Below, in pieces: positions 36,541-45,939 of a stretch of 64,000 bases of DNA (within the stretch, counting starts at the first letter, position 1; each line of letters opens with the position of its first letter). The translations under genes were made by a program, and so were the position numbers. This DNA comes from Microvirga rosea (lineage in GTDB: Bacteria; Pseudomonadota; Alphaproteobacteria; Rhizobiales; Beijerinckiaceae): the NCBI RefSeq assembly GCF_020595095.1, contig NZ_JAJDOP010000003.1, positions 372,001 to 436,000 on the forward strand, read 5' to 3'. The notes under the pieces are model-generated. The model was given only the letters and a program-made list of their open reading frames with translations, did not search any database and was not told the DNA's origin.

Positions 36541-36789
36541 CTACTCTTTCCTGCGCAGATCCGCTCTCAGAACCAACGTGAACGGGAGGGAGATGGCCGG
36601 CAGCCGATTTTGGTCCTGAATATCGACCGCCCAGGCCCCCCAATTCCGGAACCGCCCTTCTTCCGCGATGATATTCAGGATCGCGATGACTCCGCACTCG
36701 ATGGCGTCACCCAACGTCGCGCAATCCTCCCCGTTCTTATCGAGAAGCTGAAGATGCGCGCGCCGGAGATTGAAGTAGAAGCGTGGCAC
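36541..36789 (-). CDS. Small DUF6894 protein
   Basis: An 82-residue protein opening MPRFYFNLRR, with a DAIECGVIAILNIIAEE helix and a beta-rich end. The pattern matches DUF6894 (small alpha/beta proteins of unknown function that are numerous in Methylobacteriaceae and Bradyrhizobium). A second member lies 154 bp upstream at 36944-37174. Function unknown. Confidence 0.72.
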   Translation of the reverse strand: MPRFYFNLRRAHLQLLDKNGEDCATLGDAIECGVIAILNIIAEEGRFRNWGAWAVDIQDQNRLPAISLPFTLVLRADLRRKE

Positions 36790-36943
36790 AAGACAGACCC
36801 TGATCCACCGATCGCAGTCAGGAGCTTAGGCTATCTGCCCCAAAGACATGCAAGGTCCAGCGTCGCTTTTCCGGCGGATCCGTCAAAACACGGATCAAGG
36901 GCCCCATTGGATTGGTGCCGAGCCGTTCCTGTGGGGCGCCTTC

Positions 36944-37174
36944 CTACCGGCGACGCCCATGGGAACCGCGGGAGAACGGGACTGTCAGGAGGCGCCGCCC
37001 CGTCTCGTCGGTAATCTCGAGTTCGATATTGGCCGCATCGGTAAGTTGGTCGCGAAGCTCTTCGACAGTTGCGATCGCTTCGGCCCGAGCTGCGTCGAGG
37101 TCGGGCAGCTCGACACCTTCCTCGTCCTCGTCGACATCGTATCCATCGCGGATATTGAAGAAATAGAGCGGCAT
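36944..37174 (-). CDS. Small DUF6894 protein
   Basis: A 76-residue DUF6894 protein: MPLYFFNIRDGYDVDEDEEG, then PDLDAARAEAIATVEEL, ending in a beta hairpin with TVPFSR. I use ATG 37174; a frame open to 37252 has no family similarity. It is a paralogue of the gene at 36541-36789. Function unknown. Confidence 0.8.
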   Translation of the reverse strand: MPLYFFNIRDGYDVDEDEEGVELPDLDAARAEAIATVEELRDQLTDAANIELEITDETGRRLLTVPFSRGSHGRRR

Positions 37175-37286
37175 CGAAGTCCACCTCGCCAGGGAGCCTG
37201 AAGGCTGCCCATCAATGGAATCAACCTTATGGGGAATCGTATAACGCCCCAACGACCGTTCCGGGTTTTGCGCGGGAATTTTTAAA

Positions 37287-37361
37287 TGGCGCGGCCTAGG
37301 GGAATCGAACCCCTCTTCCCAGCGTGAAAGGCTGGTGTCCTAACCGATAGACGAAGGCCGC
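37287..37361 (-). tRNA. tRNA-Glu (TTC)
   Basis: A 75-nt minus-strand cloverleaf: acceptor GCGGCCT with AGGCCGC, D-arm GTCTATCGGTTAGGAC, anticodon loop CTTTCAC giving TTC, T-arm GGTTCGATTCC and encoded CCA. Confidence 0.95.
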
Positions 37362-37434
37362 TTGAGTGGGGCGCTGCCCCTGAGGTGGGCGGACATATAG
37401 ATGGGTTCTTCCGACACGGCAAGCACCAGATTGC

Positions 37435-39246
37435 TTATTCTGGCCTCGCTATGTCCATAATTCTCACCTCGACCTTTTCGTTGCCGCCCCAACGGTCGAT
37501 GGACAGGGTTCCAGCCACGTGCACGGTGTTTCCCATGCCGTCAGACAAGGCCGTTCCGAGGGGTTGGCCTGCCGCCCTGAATGCGATTCCCCCGATCATC
37601 GCACCGTCGCCGCCGCGAAGCCTCACGCGGACATGCCCTCCACTGCCGACTTCGCGGGCTTCCACGATTCGGTGGTGCGGAAAGACGAAAACCGGCTCCG
37701 GCTGCCCCGATCCGAAGGGGCCCGCGCGTTCGAGGGCAGCGACGAGGCTGGTCTGCGCCCCCCCAGCCGTGAGCGTGGCGTCGATGGCGAAATGGTCCTG
37801 TAGCAACGACATCCCGACCGGCTCCAGGAGCCGCTCGCCGATGAAATTCTGGAAGAGGAGAATGTCAGCGGCCGGAATCGTCACGCCCGCGGCCATGGCG
37901 TGGCCGCCACCCTTGATCGCAAGCCCGGCCTCGACCGCGGCACGAACGGCGGCGCCGAGATCGACGCCCGGAACGGAGCGTCCGGAACCGGTTGCGGTTC
38001 CGTCGGGATTGAGGGTGAATGCAAAGGCCGGACGGCGGAACCGCTCCTTGGTTCGGGCCGCGATCAGTCCGACGACCCCCGGATGCCATTCGGGTGACGA
38101 GGTAACGATCACGGGGAGATCCGGCGCTCTGTCGAGCAGAAGCATGGCCTGCGCTTCCGCTTCCGCCACGGCCATCACCTCGATGGCCTGACGCTCACGG
38201 TTCAGGCGATCGAGCTCCGCCGCGAGCTGTCCCGCATGAATCACATCCTGCGAGAGCAGAAGCCGCGATCCCAGGGCCGCGTCGCCGATACGCCCTCCCG
38301 CGTTGATCCGTGGTCCCACGAGATAGCCCAGATGCCAACTCTCCGGAGCTCCGGAAAGCCCCGCCGCATCGAGCAGGGCGGCGAGGCCTATCCGGCCTCG
38401 GCTGCGCATGATCATGAGGCCCTGGCGGACAAAAGCACGGTTGAGACCGGTCAAGGGCACAACGTCGGCCACCGTCGCCAAGGCGACGAGGTCGAGACTG
38501 CTCATCAGATCGGGCTCTTTGCGTCCCTGGAAGTACCCGCGGCGTCGAAGGACCCTGTTGAGAGCCACGACAGCCAGAAAAACCACGCCCGCCGCACAGA
38601 GGTAGCCCAATCCCGACAGGTCGTCCTGCCGGTTCGGATTGACCAGGGCAAGGGCCTCGGGCAGGCGCTCGGGAGCCTGATGGTGGTCGAGAACGATCGA
38701 ATCGAGGCCGAGCCTTTTTGCTTCGGCCAGCGGCTCATGACTGGAAATACCGCAATCGACCGTCACCAGAAGGCCGGCCCCCTGCTCTCTCAGGGCTCGG
38801 ATGGCATCCACGTTCGGACCATAGCCTTCTGTGATGCGATCCGGGATGTGGATGAGATAAGGAACGTCACAGGCTCGCAGATACTCGGCGAGGACCGCCG
38901 CACTGCAGGCGCCGTCGACGTCATAATCGCCGAAGATCGCAACCGTTTCCCGGCGCAACACGGCGTCCGCGAGGCGCTCGGCGGCGTGCGCCATGTCGGT
39001 CATGACATCGGGATCGGGCATCAGATCCCGCAGCCGGGGATTGAGGAAGCCTTCCGTCTCGTGCACCCCGATGCCGCGCCCGGCAAGAACGCGGGCCAAA
39101 ACATCCGGGAGCCCATGAGTTTGGGCGATCGCCAAAGCGACCGTGCCTTGGGCGGCGTCACAACGCTCGACCCAGGTTCGGCCGAGGGTGGAGCGGCTGA
39201 CGCCGAGGAAGGGACGGCTGGAAGACAGGAAAGCTGATTCGGTCAC
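37435..39246 (-). CDS. recJ: Single-stranded-DNA-specific exonuclease RecJ
   Basis: A 603-residue RecJ of usual length. The DHH-domain metal motifs are FGDYDVDG (105-112) and a downstream LDHHQAP; the DHHA1 domain contains GGHAMAAG. It degrades single-stranded DNA 5' to 3' in recombination and mismatch repair. It is followed downstream only by the tRNA-Glu gene and preceded by a GNAT gene in the same direction. Confidence 0.95.
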   Translation of the reverse strand: MTESAFLSSSRPFLGVSRSTLGRTWVERCDAAQGTVALAIAQTHGLPDVLARVLAGRGIGVHETEGFLNPRLRDLMPDPDVMTDMAHAAERLADAVLRRETVAIFGDYDVDGACSAAVLAEYLRACDVPYLIHIPDRITEGYGPNVDAIRALREQGAGLLVTVDCGISSHEPLAEAKRLGLDSIVLDHHQAPERLPEALALVNPNRQDDLSGLGYLCAAGVVFLAVVALNRVLRRRGYFQGRKEPDLMSSLDLVALATVADVVPLTGLNRAFVRQGLMIMRSRGRIGLAALLDAAGLSGAPESWHLGYLVGPRINAGGRIGDAALGSRLLLSQDVIHAGQLAAELDRLNRERQAIEVMAVAEAEAQAMLLLDRAPDLPVIVTSSPEWHPGVVGLIAARTKERFRRPAFAFTLNPDGTATGSGRSVPGVDLGAAVRAAVEAGLAIKGGGHAMAAGVTIPAADILLFQNFIGERLLEPVGMSLLQDHFAIDATLTAGGAQTSLVAALERAGPFGSGQPEPVFVFPHHRIVEAREVGSGGHVRVRLRGGDGAMIGGIAFRAAGQPLGTALSDGMGNTVHVAGTLSIDRWGGNEKVEVRIMDIARPE

Positions 39247-39271
39247 GCGCGGAGTTTAGCGCCGAATGCGA

Positions 39272-39733
39272 TCAAAATACCTTCCGGTATTGAATAAATC
39301 CGCTCTTGGCCGCGACCTTGTCATAGAGAAGCTGAGCCGTTTCGTTGGTCTCGTGGGTAAGCCAGTACACCCGGCTCGCGCCGTCGGCTTTCGCCCGGTT
39401 GTAGACAGCCTCGATCAGAGACCGTCCGACGCCTTTGTTGCGGGCCTTTTCGGACGTGAACAGATCCTGCAGATAACAGTAATTCCCGGGCGTCCAGGTC
39501 GAGCGGTGATAAAGGAAATGAACGATTCCGATGACCTCGCCGTCTAGAACGGCCGCCAGCCCGTGCATCGGTTCACTGGGATCGAGGAGCCTTTTCCAGG
39601 TCAGCTCCGTGGTTTCAGGGGGGAGCGTCGCCTGATAAAATGTCAGGTAACCCTGCCAGAGCGGATCCCAGCCGTGTCGGTCACCGGTCTGGAACGGCCG
39701 AATGTCGATTTTGCCTGTGTTCTGATCCGCCAC
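39272..39733 (-). CDS. GNAT-family N-acetyltransferase
   Basis: A 153-residue GNAT enzyme. The acetyl-CoA-binding motif A is visible as LQDLFTSEKARNKGVGRSLI (in the Q/RxxGxG/A form, KGVGRS), followed by a WLTHETNETAQLLYDK segment typical of spermidine/amino-acid-type GNATs. The acceptor is unknown. It lies 25 bp before recJ. Confidence 0.87.
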   Translation of the reverse strand: MADQNTGKIDIRPFQTGDRHGWDPLWQGYLTFYQATLPPETTELTWKRLLDPSEPMHGLAAVLDGEVIGIVHFLYHRSTWTPGNYCYLQDLFTSEKARNKGVGRSLIEAVYNRAKADGASRVYWLTHETNETAQLLYDKVAAKSGFIQYRKVF

Positions 39734-39767
39734 GATATCCCCCTCACCCGTCCTCGCCAGCGGCTGT

Positions 39768-39793
39768 CCCGCCCGGTTCGAGCCGGGCGGGAG
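39768..39793. terminator. Hairpin downstream of glpX
   Basis: Perfect 10-bp stem TCCCGCCCGG / CCGGGCGGGA with loop TTCGAG, 10 bp beyond the glpX stop. There is no T-run on the minus strand, so termination efficiency is uncertain; it may instead protect the 3' end. Confidence 0.5.
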
Positions 39794-39803
39794 GTCTTGC
39801 CGC

Positions 39804-40802
39804 TTAGTCGAGATGGAACTTCGACAGTTCGCGATGCTCGCCGTAGATGCGGCGCACGGTTCCGGTGGCGGAGCGATAGACCACGGTCTCGGTCGTGATC
39901 ACGTCCTTGCCGAAGCCGACGCCCTTCAACAGGGCGCCATCGGTCACGCCGGTCGCCGCGACGATCACGTCGCCGCGGGCAAGATCCGTCATGTCGTATT
40001 TCCGGTTCGGGTCGGTGACGCCCATCTGGAGCGCCCGAGCCCGCTTCTCTTCCGTGTCGAGGATGAGGCGGCTCTGCATCTGGCCGCCGATGCACCGGAG
40101 GGCTCCGGCCGCCAGCACGCCTTCGGGAGCAGCGCCAATGCCGAGATAGATATCGATCCCGGTCTCGTCCGGCTTGGTGGTGAAGATGACGCCAGCGACG
40201 TCACCGTCGCTGATCAGGCGAATCCCAGCACCCGTCTTGCGGATTGCGGCGATCAGGTCCGCGTGGCGCGGCCGGTCAAGGACCAGCGCGTTGATTTCAT
40301 TGGGCTTTACGCCCTTCGCCTTTGCCAGGTTATGGATGTTTTCCTCCGGCGAGGCATCGAGATCCACGACCCCGGTCGGATAACCCGGGCCGACGGCGAT
40401 CTTGTGCATGTAGACGTCGGGAGCCGCCAGAAGCGTCCCGGATTCCGCCATCGCCATCACGGCGATGGAGCCCGGCATGTCCTTGGCGCACAAGGTCGTT
40501 CCCTCAAGCGGATCGACGGCGATGTCGACCTTAGGGCCGTTGCGGTTGCCGACCTTCTCGCCGATGAACAGCATCGGCGCCTCGTCACGCTCGCCTTCGC
40601 CGATCACGACGGTCCCATCGATGGGAAGGCGGTTCAGCTCGCGGCGCATGGCATCCACGGCAGCCTGGTCGGCGGCTTTCTCGTTGCCACGCCCGCGCAG
40701 CCGGGCCGAGGCTACGGCGGCACGCTCCGTCACGCGGACGAGTTCCAGGGTCAAGATGCGTTCGATGAGTTGGCCCGGTTGGACGGTAATGCCCTGCGAC
40801 AT
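39804..40802 (-). CDS. glpX: Class II fructose-1,6-bisphosphatase (GlpX)
   Basis: A 332-residue GlpX-type phosphatase. It shows the metal-site motifs VVIGEGERDEAPM (about 61-73) and VDPLEGTTLCA (about 96-106), plus TDGALLKGV near the C-terminus. It dephosphorylates fructose 1,6-bisphosphate in gluconeogenesis, and in relatives also sedoheptulose bisphosphate. It lies 51 bp after hom, an order (recJ, glpX, hom, aminotransferase) common in alphaproteobacteria. Confidence 0.94.
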   Translation of the reverse strand: MSQGITVQPGQLIERILTLELVRVTERAAVASARLRGRGNEKAADQAAVDAMRRELNRLPIDGTVVIGEGERDEAPMLFIGEKVGNRNGPKVDIAVDPLEGTTLCAKDMPGSIAVMAMAESGTLLAAPDVYMHKIAVGPGYPTGVVDLDASPEENIHNLAKAKGVKPNEINALVLDRPRHADLIAAIRKTGAGIRLISDGDVAGVIFTTKPDETGIDIYLGIGAAPEGVLAAGALRCIGGQMQSRLILDTEEKRARALQMGVTDPNRKYDMTDLARGDVIVAATGVTDGALLKGVGFGKDVITTETVVYRSATGTVRRIYGEHRELSKFHLD

Positions 40803-40853
40803 GGACGTGTCGTCTCCTTTGAATGAGGTGGCGAAGAGGGCTTCGCCGGGGAG

Positions 40854-42176
40854 CTATTCGCGTTCGATGCGGATCACTTGGGGCGGCTCGGCAATAAGAC
40901 CATCCCCCGAGATCTTTTCAACTGCCGACCTGATGGACGCCTCGGTGGCCGCGTAGGTGATGAGCACCAGGGGAACAGGTGCCCCGGAGCGACCGTGGGG
41001 ATCCTTCGTGGCGGCGGTCTCCGAGCGTTTCTGGAGAATGCTCTCGAGGGAGATATCGGCCTCTGCCATGCGGGTGGCCACACCTGCCGCGACGCCCGGA
41101 CGGTCATGGACCGTCAGCCGGATATAGTACCCGCCCTCATGCCGCTGCATGGGAGCGCGTGGCGCCTTCTCCAGCCGGTCTGCCGGCAGGCCGAAGGGCA
41201 TATCCACCTTGCCGAGCGCCACGTCCGCAACATCCGCCACCACGGCGGAAGCGGTTGCATCGCCGCCGGCCCCGGGACCGATCAGCGTCAGTTCCTTGAC
41301 CGCATCGGCGTCGATGGTCAGCGCGTTCGTGACGCCCATCACCTGCGCGATGGCGGAGGTTTTCGGCACCATGGTGGGATGAACTCGCTGCTCGATGCCG
41401 GTATCCGTCCGTTCGGCCACGCCCAGGAGCTTTATCCGGAAACCGAGCTCGTTCGCCATGGCGAGGTCAAGAGGCGCGATGGACGAAATACCCTCCACAT
41501 AGATCGCATCGGCATCAATTTCCGTCCCGAAAGCGAGGCTCGTGAGGATCGCGAGCTTGTGAGCCGTGTCGAAACCTTCCACGTCGAAGGTGGGATCCGC
41601 CTCCGCATAGCCGAGACGCTGGGCATCCTTGAGGCACTCCGAGAAGGTCAGGCCTTCCAGCTCCATGCGGGAGAGAATGTAGTTGCAGGTCCCGTTGAGG
41701 ATGCCGTAGAGCCGCGAGACCCGGTTGCCGGGCAGTCCTTCGCGCAAGGTCTTGATGACCGGAATGCCTCCGGCGACCGATGCTTCGAACGCCAGCGCGA
41801 CGCCTTTCTGCTCCGCGATCCGCGCGAGCGAAAGGCCATGCTTCGCCAGCAGCGCCTTGTTGGCGGTCACGACGCTTTTTCCATGCGTGAGCGCCGTCTC
41901 GACCGTCTTCAGGGCCGTGCCATCCGCTCCGCCGACAAGCTCGACCACGCAATCCACGTCGGCCGAGCGGGCAAGCTCCGCCGGATCGTCAAACCAGTCG
42001 AAGTCCGACAGATCGAAGCCCCGGTCCTTGGACCGGTCGCGCGCGGAGATGGCGGTTACCTCGACCGGCCGGCCGGCCCGCCGGGCCATGATTTCGCTCT
42101 GGCGGGCAAGAATGCGGATGACCGATGCGCCAACTGTGCCTAGGCCGGCGATACCGACCCGAAAAGGACGTGTCAC
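40854..42176 (-). CDS. hom: Homoserine dehydrogenase
   Basis: A 440-residue monofunctional homoserine dehydrogenase: Rossmann motif GIAGLGTVGAS at the N-terminus, the catalytic-domain segment GILNGTCNYILSRME and a C-terminal ACT domain (about 360-430) for feedback regulation, probably by threonine. It reduces aspartate semialdehyde to homoserine. GTG at 42176 is the likely start, with AAAGGAG upstream; a frame open to 42224 adds no homologous residues. Confidence 0.94.
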   Translation of the reverse strand: MTRPFRVGIAGLGTVGASVIRILARQSEIMARRAGRPVEVTAISARDRSKDRGFDLSDFDWFDDPAELARSADVDCVVELVGGADGTALKTVETALTHGKSVVTANKALLAKHGLSLARIAEQKGVALAFEASVAGGIPVIKTLREGLPGNRVSRLYGILNGTCNYILSRMELEGLTFSECLKDAQRLGYAEADPTFDVEGFDTAHKLAILTSLAFGTEIDADAIYVEGISSIAPLDLAMANELGFRIKLLGVAERTDTGIEQRVHPTMVPKTSAIAQVMGVTNALTIDADAVKELTLIGPGAGGDATASAVVADVADVALGKVDMPFGLPADRLEKAPRAPMQRHEGGYYIRLTVHDRPGVAAGVATRMAEADISLESILQKRSETAATKDPHGRSGAPVPLVLITYAATEASIRSAVEKISGDGLIAEPPQVIRIERE

Positions 42177-42278
42177 GAACAGCAGCTCCTTTGTGAAAGT
42201 CGCGCTGCTCTTTACGACTGCCACGGTTGCATGTCCATGGATGGATGAGGTCGGCCAACACCCTTGCAGGCGGAAGGC

Positions 42279-43499
42279 TTATCCGGCCTTCGTCAACGGA
42301 ACAACGTTGTGGAGCGTATTGTCCGCCGTGTCGAAAAAGCGGCGGATGTTACGGGCAGCCTGACGGATGCGCTGCTCGTTCTCGACGAGCGCGATACGCA
42401 CATAATCGTCGCCATGCTCGCCAAAGCCGATGCCCGGCGCCACCGCCACGTCCGCCTTTTCAACGAGGAGCTTCGAAAATTCGAGGCTCCCCAGGGAGCG
42501 GAATTTTTCCGGGATCTGGACCCAGGCGAACATGGAGGCCGTCGGAGTCGGGATGGGCCAGCCGGCCTTTTCGAAAGCATCGATCATCACATCGCGGCGG
42601 CGCCTGTAGGTGGCACGCATCTCGCGAATGCAATCGTCGGGACCGTTCAATGCCGCCGTCGCGGCCACCTGGACGGGCGTGAACGCGCCGTAATCGAGGT
42701 AGGACTTGACCCGAGCCAAGGCCGCCAGGAGACGTTCGTTGCCGACAGCGAACCCGATACGCCATCCGGCCATCGAGAAGGTCTTGGACATGGACGTGAA
42801 CTCGACCGCGACGTCGATCGCGCCGGGCACCTGCAGGATCGAGGGCGGTGGATTGCTCTCGTCGAAATACACTTCCGAATAGGCAAGATCCGACAACAGG
42901 ATGAGATCGTGTTTCTTCGCGAACGCCACGAGATCCCGGTAGAAATCGAGGGACGCCACATAGGCGGTCGGATTGGAAGGATAGCAGACGACCAGTGCGA
43001 CAGGCTTGGGGATGGAGTGCATCACCGCCCGCTCCGCAGCCGGAAAGAAAGCGGGTGTCGGCTCCGCCGGAACCGAGCGGATGACGCCTCCGGCCATGAG
43101 AAAGCCGAACGCATGGATCGGATAGCTGGGATTGGGCACCAGGACCACGTCGCCGGGCTCGGTGATCGCCTGGGCCATATTGGCGAAGCCCTCTTTGGAG
43201 CCAAGGGTCGCGACGACCTGGGTGTCGGGATTGAGCTTCACCCCGAAGCGCCTCTCGTAATAGGCGGCCTGGGCGCGGCGAAGGCCATTGATGCCCTTGG
43301 ATGCCGAGTAACGGTCGGTGCGAGGCTTCCCGACGGTCTCCACCAGCTTGTCGATGACGTGCTGAGGCGCGGGCAAGTCGGGATTTCCCATCCCTAGATC
43401 GATGATATCGGCTCCGTTGGCACGGGCGGCGGCTTTAATGCGGTTGACCTGCTCGAAAACGTACGGCGGAAGACGCTTGATGCGATAGAAATCGGACAT
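42279..43499 (-). CDS. Class I/II PLP aminotransferase (LL-diaminopimelate/alanine type)
   Basis: A 406-residue fold-type I aminotransferase. It has NPDLPAPQHV near the start, a SKGINGLRRA segment, NPTAY in the cofactor site and the PLP lysine in SMSKTFSMAGWR. It resembles the AlaC/LL-diaminopimelate aminotransferase group, converting between alanine or a related amino acid and its keto acid. ATG 43499 (MSDFYRIKRL) is chosen over 43526. It lies 102 bp before hom. Substrate is inferred from family and neighbour. Confidence 0.88.
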   Translation of the reverse strand: MSDFYRIKRLPPYVFEQVNRIKAAARANGADIIDLGMGNPDLPAPQHVIDKLVETVGKPRTDRYSASKGINGLRRAQAAYYERRFGVKLNPDTQVVATLGSKEGFANMAQAITEPGDVVLVPNPSYPIHAFGFLMAGGVIRSVPAEPTPAFFPAAERAVMHSIPKPVALVVCYPSNPTAYVASLDFYRDLVAFAKKHDLILLSDLAYSEVYFDESNPPPSILQVPGAIDVAVEFTSMSKTFSMAGWRIGFAVGNERLLAALARVKSYLDYGAFTPVQVAATAALNGPDDCIREMRATYRRRRDVMIDAFEKAGWPIPTPTASMFAWVQIPEKFRSLGSLEFSKLLVEKADVAVAPGIGFGEHGDDYVRIALVENEQRIRQAARNIRRFFDTADNTLHNVVPLTKAG

Positions 43500-43537
43500 G
43501 GCTTGATCCTCGGGCAGGAAGTTCATTCGTTAGCCGG

Positions 43538-43942
43538 TTACGGCGTCTTTTTCTTCTTTGTCGATGTCGCGGGGCTTGCCGCAGGCGCGGGCGTCGTCAG
43601 AGTTTCGGGCGCCGGGGTGCCTCCAAGCTGCGCGGCGGCCTCTCCACGGGACTGATTCTGCGCCCGCACGGCATCGAGTTCCGCCTCTGCCGCCTTGACC
43701 TGCTCAAGGCTTTTGGCTGGTGTCGGACGGCCCTCCTGCGGCGTGCCGATAGGAATGTAGTCGAGATTTTGCGGCCGTGTCGCAGCGATGAAATCCGGAC
43801 GCGGCGCCATTTTGGGGCCCAGGCCACTGGATTCGACGAATTCGCCGGTCGGATTGCCGCTACAGCCTGCCGACAGGGCCGCGGCGAGGAAGGCGCAGCC
43901 TGCGAAAATGGCGCGATGGGTCGTGGCAGATGCGAGATTCAT
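43538..43942 (-). CDS. Small lipoprotein
   Basis: A 134-residue predicted lipoprotein. The signal peptide ends in lipobox LSAGC (Cys at about 27), followed by a Pro/Ala/Thr-rich C-terminal half and a KKKK tail. No enzyme domain is recognised. It lies 38 bp upstream of the aminotransferase in the same direction and is divergent from phaC. Function unknown; envelope location is likely. Confidence 0.72.
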   Translation of the reverse strand: MNLASATTHRAIFAGCAFLAAALSAGCSGNPTGEFVESSGLGPKMAPRPDFIAATRPQNLDYIPIGTPQEGRPTPAKSLEQVKAAEAELDAVRAQNQSRGEAAAQLGGTPAPETLTTPAPAASPATSTKKKKTP

Positions 43943-44056
43943 TCTTAATTCCGAGAACAACGGGATGACTCTAGGCTTTATGATGCTCGAACCGCTAAAA
44001 TGTCGGAAACGCGGGCTATGAGCAATGGCAGCGAGGACCGACGGGAGAACGCCCTT

Positions 44057-45862
44057 ATGGACAAAGCGCCTTCGGCTGACAAATCGCCCCCCTCGTCCCC
44101 CGATTTCGAAGAGCTTTCCCGGAACCTGACCCTCCTGCTGGAAGGAGCCGGCAAGGCGACGGCGGCATATCTCAAACCGATCGCCGAAGGGCAGAGCCGC
44201 TCGGGCTTTGCCGAGGAAGCTGCCGAAGCCGTGCGCTCGTTCGGTCATATCGCCGAGTCCTGGATGACCGATCCCCAAAGGGCCTTCGAGGCCCAGAGCC
44301 GTTTGGGATCGCAGTTCCTGGATCTTTGGTCCTCCACGCTCAAGCGGGCGAACGGGGAAACCGCCGTTCCCGTGGCGGAGCCGGAGGCGAAGGACAATCG
44401 GTTCAAAGACCCGGAGTGGTCGGACAATCCGATTTTCGACTTTCTCAAACAGGCTTATCTCATCACGTCCCGCTGGGCCGAGGACCTCGTCGATCAGGCG
44501 GAAGGCGTGGACGATCACACCCGCCACAAGGCCCAGTTCTATCTCAGGCAGCTCTCGAGCGCGCTTTCGCCCTCCAATTTTCTGCTCACCAACCCCGAAC
44601 TCCTCCGTGAAACGCTCCAGAAGAACGGCGCCAATCTCGTACGCGGCATGGAAATGCTGGCGGAGGACATCGAGGCCGGAGGGGGCGAACTCAAGATCCG
44701 GCAATCGGACCCGACCCGCTTCAAGGTGGGCGTCAACATGGCCACGACGCCCGGAAAGGTCATTTTTCGCAACGACCTCATGGAGTTGATCCAATACGCC
44801 CCGTCGACGGACAAGGTGCTGAAGCGCCCGCTTCTCATCGTGCCGCCTTGGATCAACAAGTTCTACATTCTCGACCTCAACCCCGAGAAGAGCTTTATCC
44901 GCTGGGCGGTGTCGCAGGGGCTTACGGTCTTCTGCATTTCCTGGGTGAATCCGGGACCCGAGCATGCGGACAAGGACTTCGAGAGTTATATGCGCGAGGG
45001 CATTTTCGCGGCGCTCGACGCGATCGAGGCCTCGACCGGTGAGAAGAAGGTCACGGCAATCGGATATTGCGTCGGCGGCACCCTGCTCGCCGCGACGATG
45101 GCCTACATGGCCGCCAAGAAGGACAAGCGGATCGACAGCGCGACCTTCTTTACGGCGCAGGTCGATTTCACCTACGCCGGAGACCTCAAGGTTTTCGTCG
45201 ACAAGGATCGGGTCAGCGCCCTGGAAGCCAGCATGAAGCGCCGGGGTTATCTCGAAGGCTCACACATGGCGAACGCCTTCAACATGCTGCGCCCGAACGA
45301 CCTGATCTGGTCCTATGTGGTCAACAATTACATGAAGGGGCAAGCGCCCTTCCCGTTCGACCTCCTCTACTGGAACTCGGATTCCACCCGCATGCCGGCG
45401 GCGAACCATGCCTTCTACCTTCGCAACTGCTATCTCGATAACAGGCTCACCAAGGGAGAAATGGAGCTGGGAGGCGTCACGCTCGACCTGAAGAAGGTGA
45501 AGGTCCCGATCTTCAACCTCGCCACGAAGGAAGACCATATCGCCCCGGCCCGCTCGGTCTTTCTGGGCTCGAAAAGCTTCGGCGGGCCTGTCGAATTTGT
45601 CCTCGCCGGGTCAGGTCATATAGCCGGAGTCGTCAACCCGGTCGGAAAGCCGAAGTATCAGTATTGGACCGGCGGTCCCGTCGAAGGAGAGCTCGAGGCG
45701 TGGATTGCGAAGGCGAACGAGACCACGGGCACCTGGTGGCCGCACTGGTTCTCCTGGATCGAGAAGCAGGCCCCGCGCCGGGTGCCTGCGCGTGAGCCGG
45801 GCGGCGGCAAGCTCCAGCCCCTTTGCGACGCTCCCGGCACCTACGTGCTCGCCAAATCCTAG
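44057..45862 (+). CDS. phaC: Class I polyhydroxyalkanoate synthase
   Basis: A 601-residue PhaC. An N-terminal variable region is followed by the catalytic alpha/beta domain with the lipase-like box GYCVGG, whose nucleophile is Cys338, and later Asp/His ([14 protein letters not shown]). It polymerises 3-hydroxyacyl-CoA to carbon-storage polyester granules. ATG 44057 has GGGAG 9 nt upstream; in-frame ATGs at 44000 and 44018 lack good ribosome-binding sites. No phaA, phaB or phaR neighbours are present. Confidence 0.93.
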   Translation: MDKAPSADKSPPSSPDFEELSRNLTLLLEGAGKATAAYLKPIAEGQSRSGFAEEAAEAVRSFGHIAESWMTDPQRAFEAQSRLGSQFLDLWSSTLKRANGETAVPVAEPEAKDNRFKDPEWSDNPIFDFLKQAYLITSRWAEDLVDQAEGVDDHTRHKAQFYLRQLSSALSPSNFLLTNPELLRETLQKNGANLVRGMEMLAEDIEAGGGELKIRQSDPTRFKVGVNMATTPGKVIFRNDLMELIQYAPSTDKVLKRPLLIVPPWINKFYILDLNPEKSFIRWAVSQGLTVFCISWVNPGPEHADKDFESYMREGIFAALDAIEASTGEKKVTAIGYCVGGTLLAATMAYMAAKKDKRIDSATFFTAQVDFTYAGDLKVFVDKDRVSALEASMKRRGYLEGSHMANAFNMLRPNDLIWSYVVNNYMKGQAPFPFDLLYWNSDSTRMPAANHAFYLRNCYLDNRLTKGEMELGGVTLDLKKVKVPIFNLATKEDHIAPARSVFLGSKSFGGPVEFVLAGSGHIAGVVNPVGKPKYQYWTGGPVEGELEAWIAKANETTGTWWPHWFSWIEKQAPRRVPAREPGGGKLQPLCDAPGTYVLAKS

Positions 45863-45893
45863 CCGAGGGCTCCGAAGCGGCTTCCACATATGA

Positions 45894-45918
45894 AAAGACC
45901 GGCACGAAGCCGGTCTTT
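45894..45918. terminator. Bidirectional terminator between phaC and fadL-type gene
   Basis: A perfect 10-bp stem AAAGACCGGC / GCCGGTCTTT with loop ACGAA, flanked by A- and T-runs on both sides. It sits between convergent genes and can end transcription from both. Confidence 0.88.
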
Positions 45919-45939
45919 CCGTGTGGATGCGCGTCCCGG

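Noticed and set aside
39768..39793. Possible tRNA remnant (CGGTTCGAGCCGG)
   Set aside because: It resembles a T-arm, but the symmetric 10-bp stem and lack of acceptor, D and anticodon arms show a simple hairpin after glpX.
43943..44965. Upstream extension of the lipoprotein frame across phaC
   Set aside because: It would make a 475-residue protein antisense to the PHA synthase; the signal peptide and lipobox fit the ATG at 43942.
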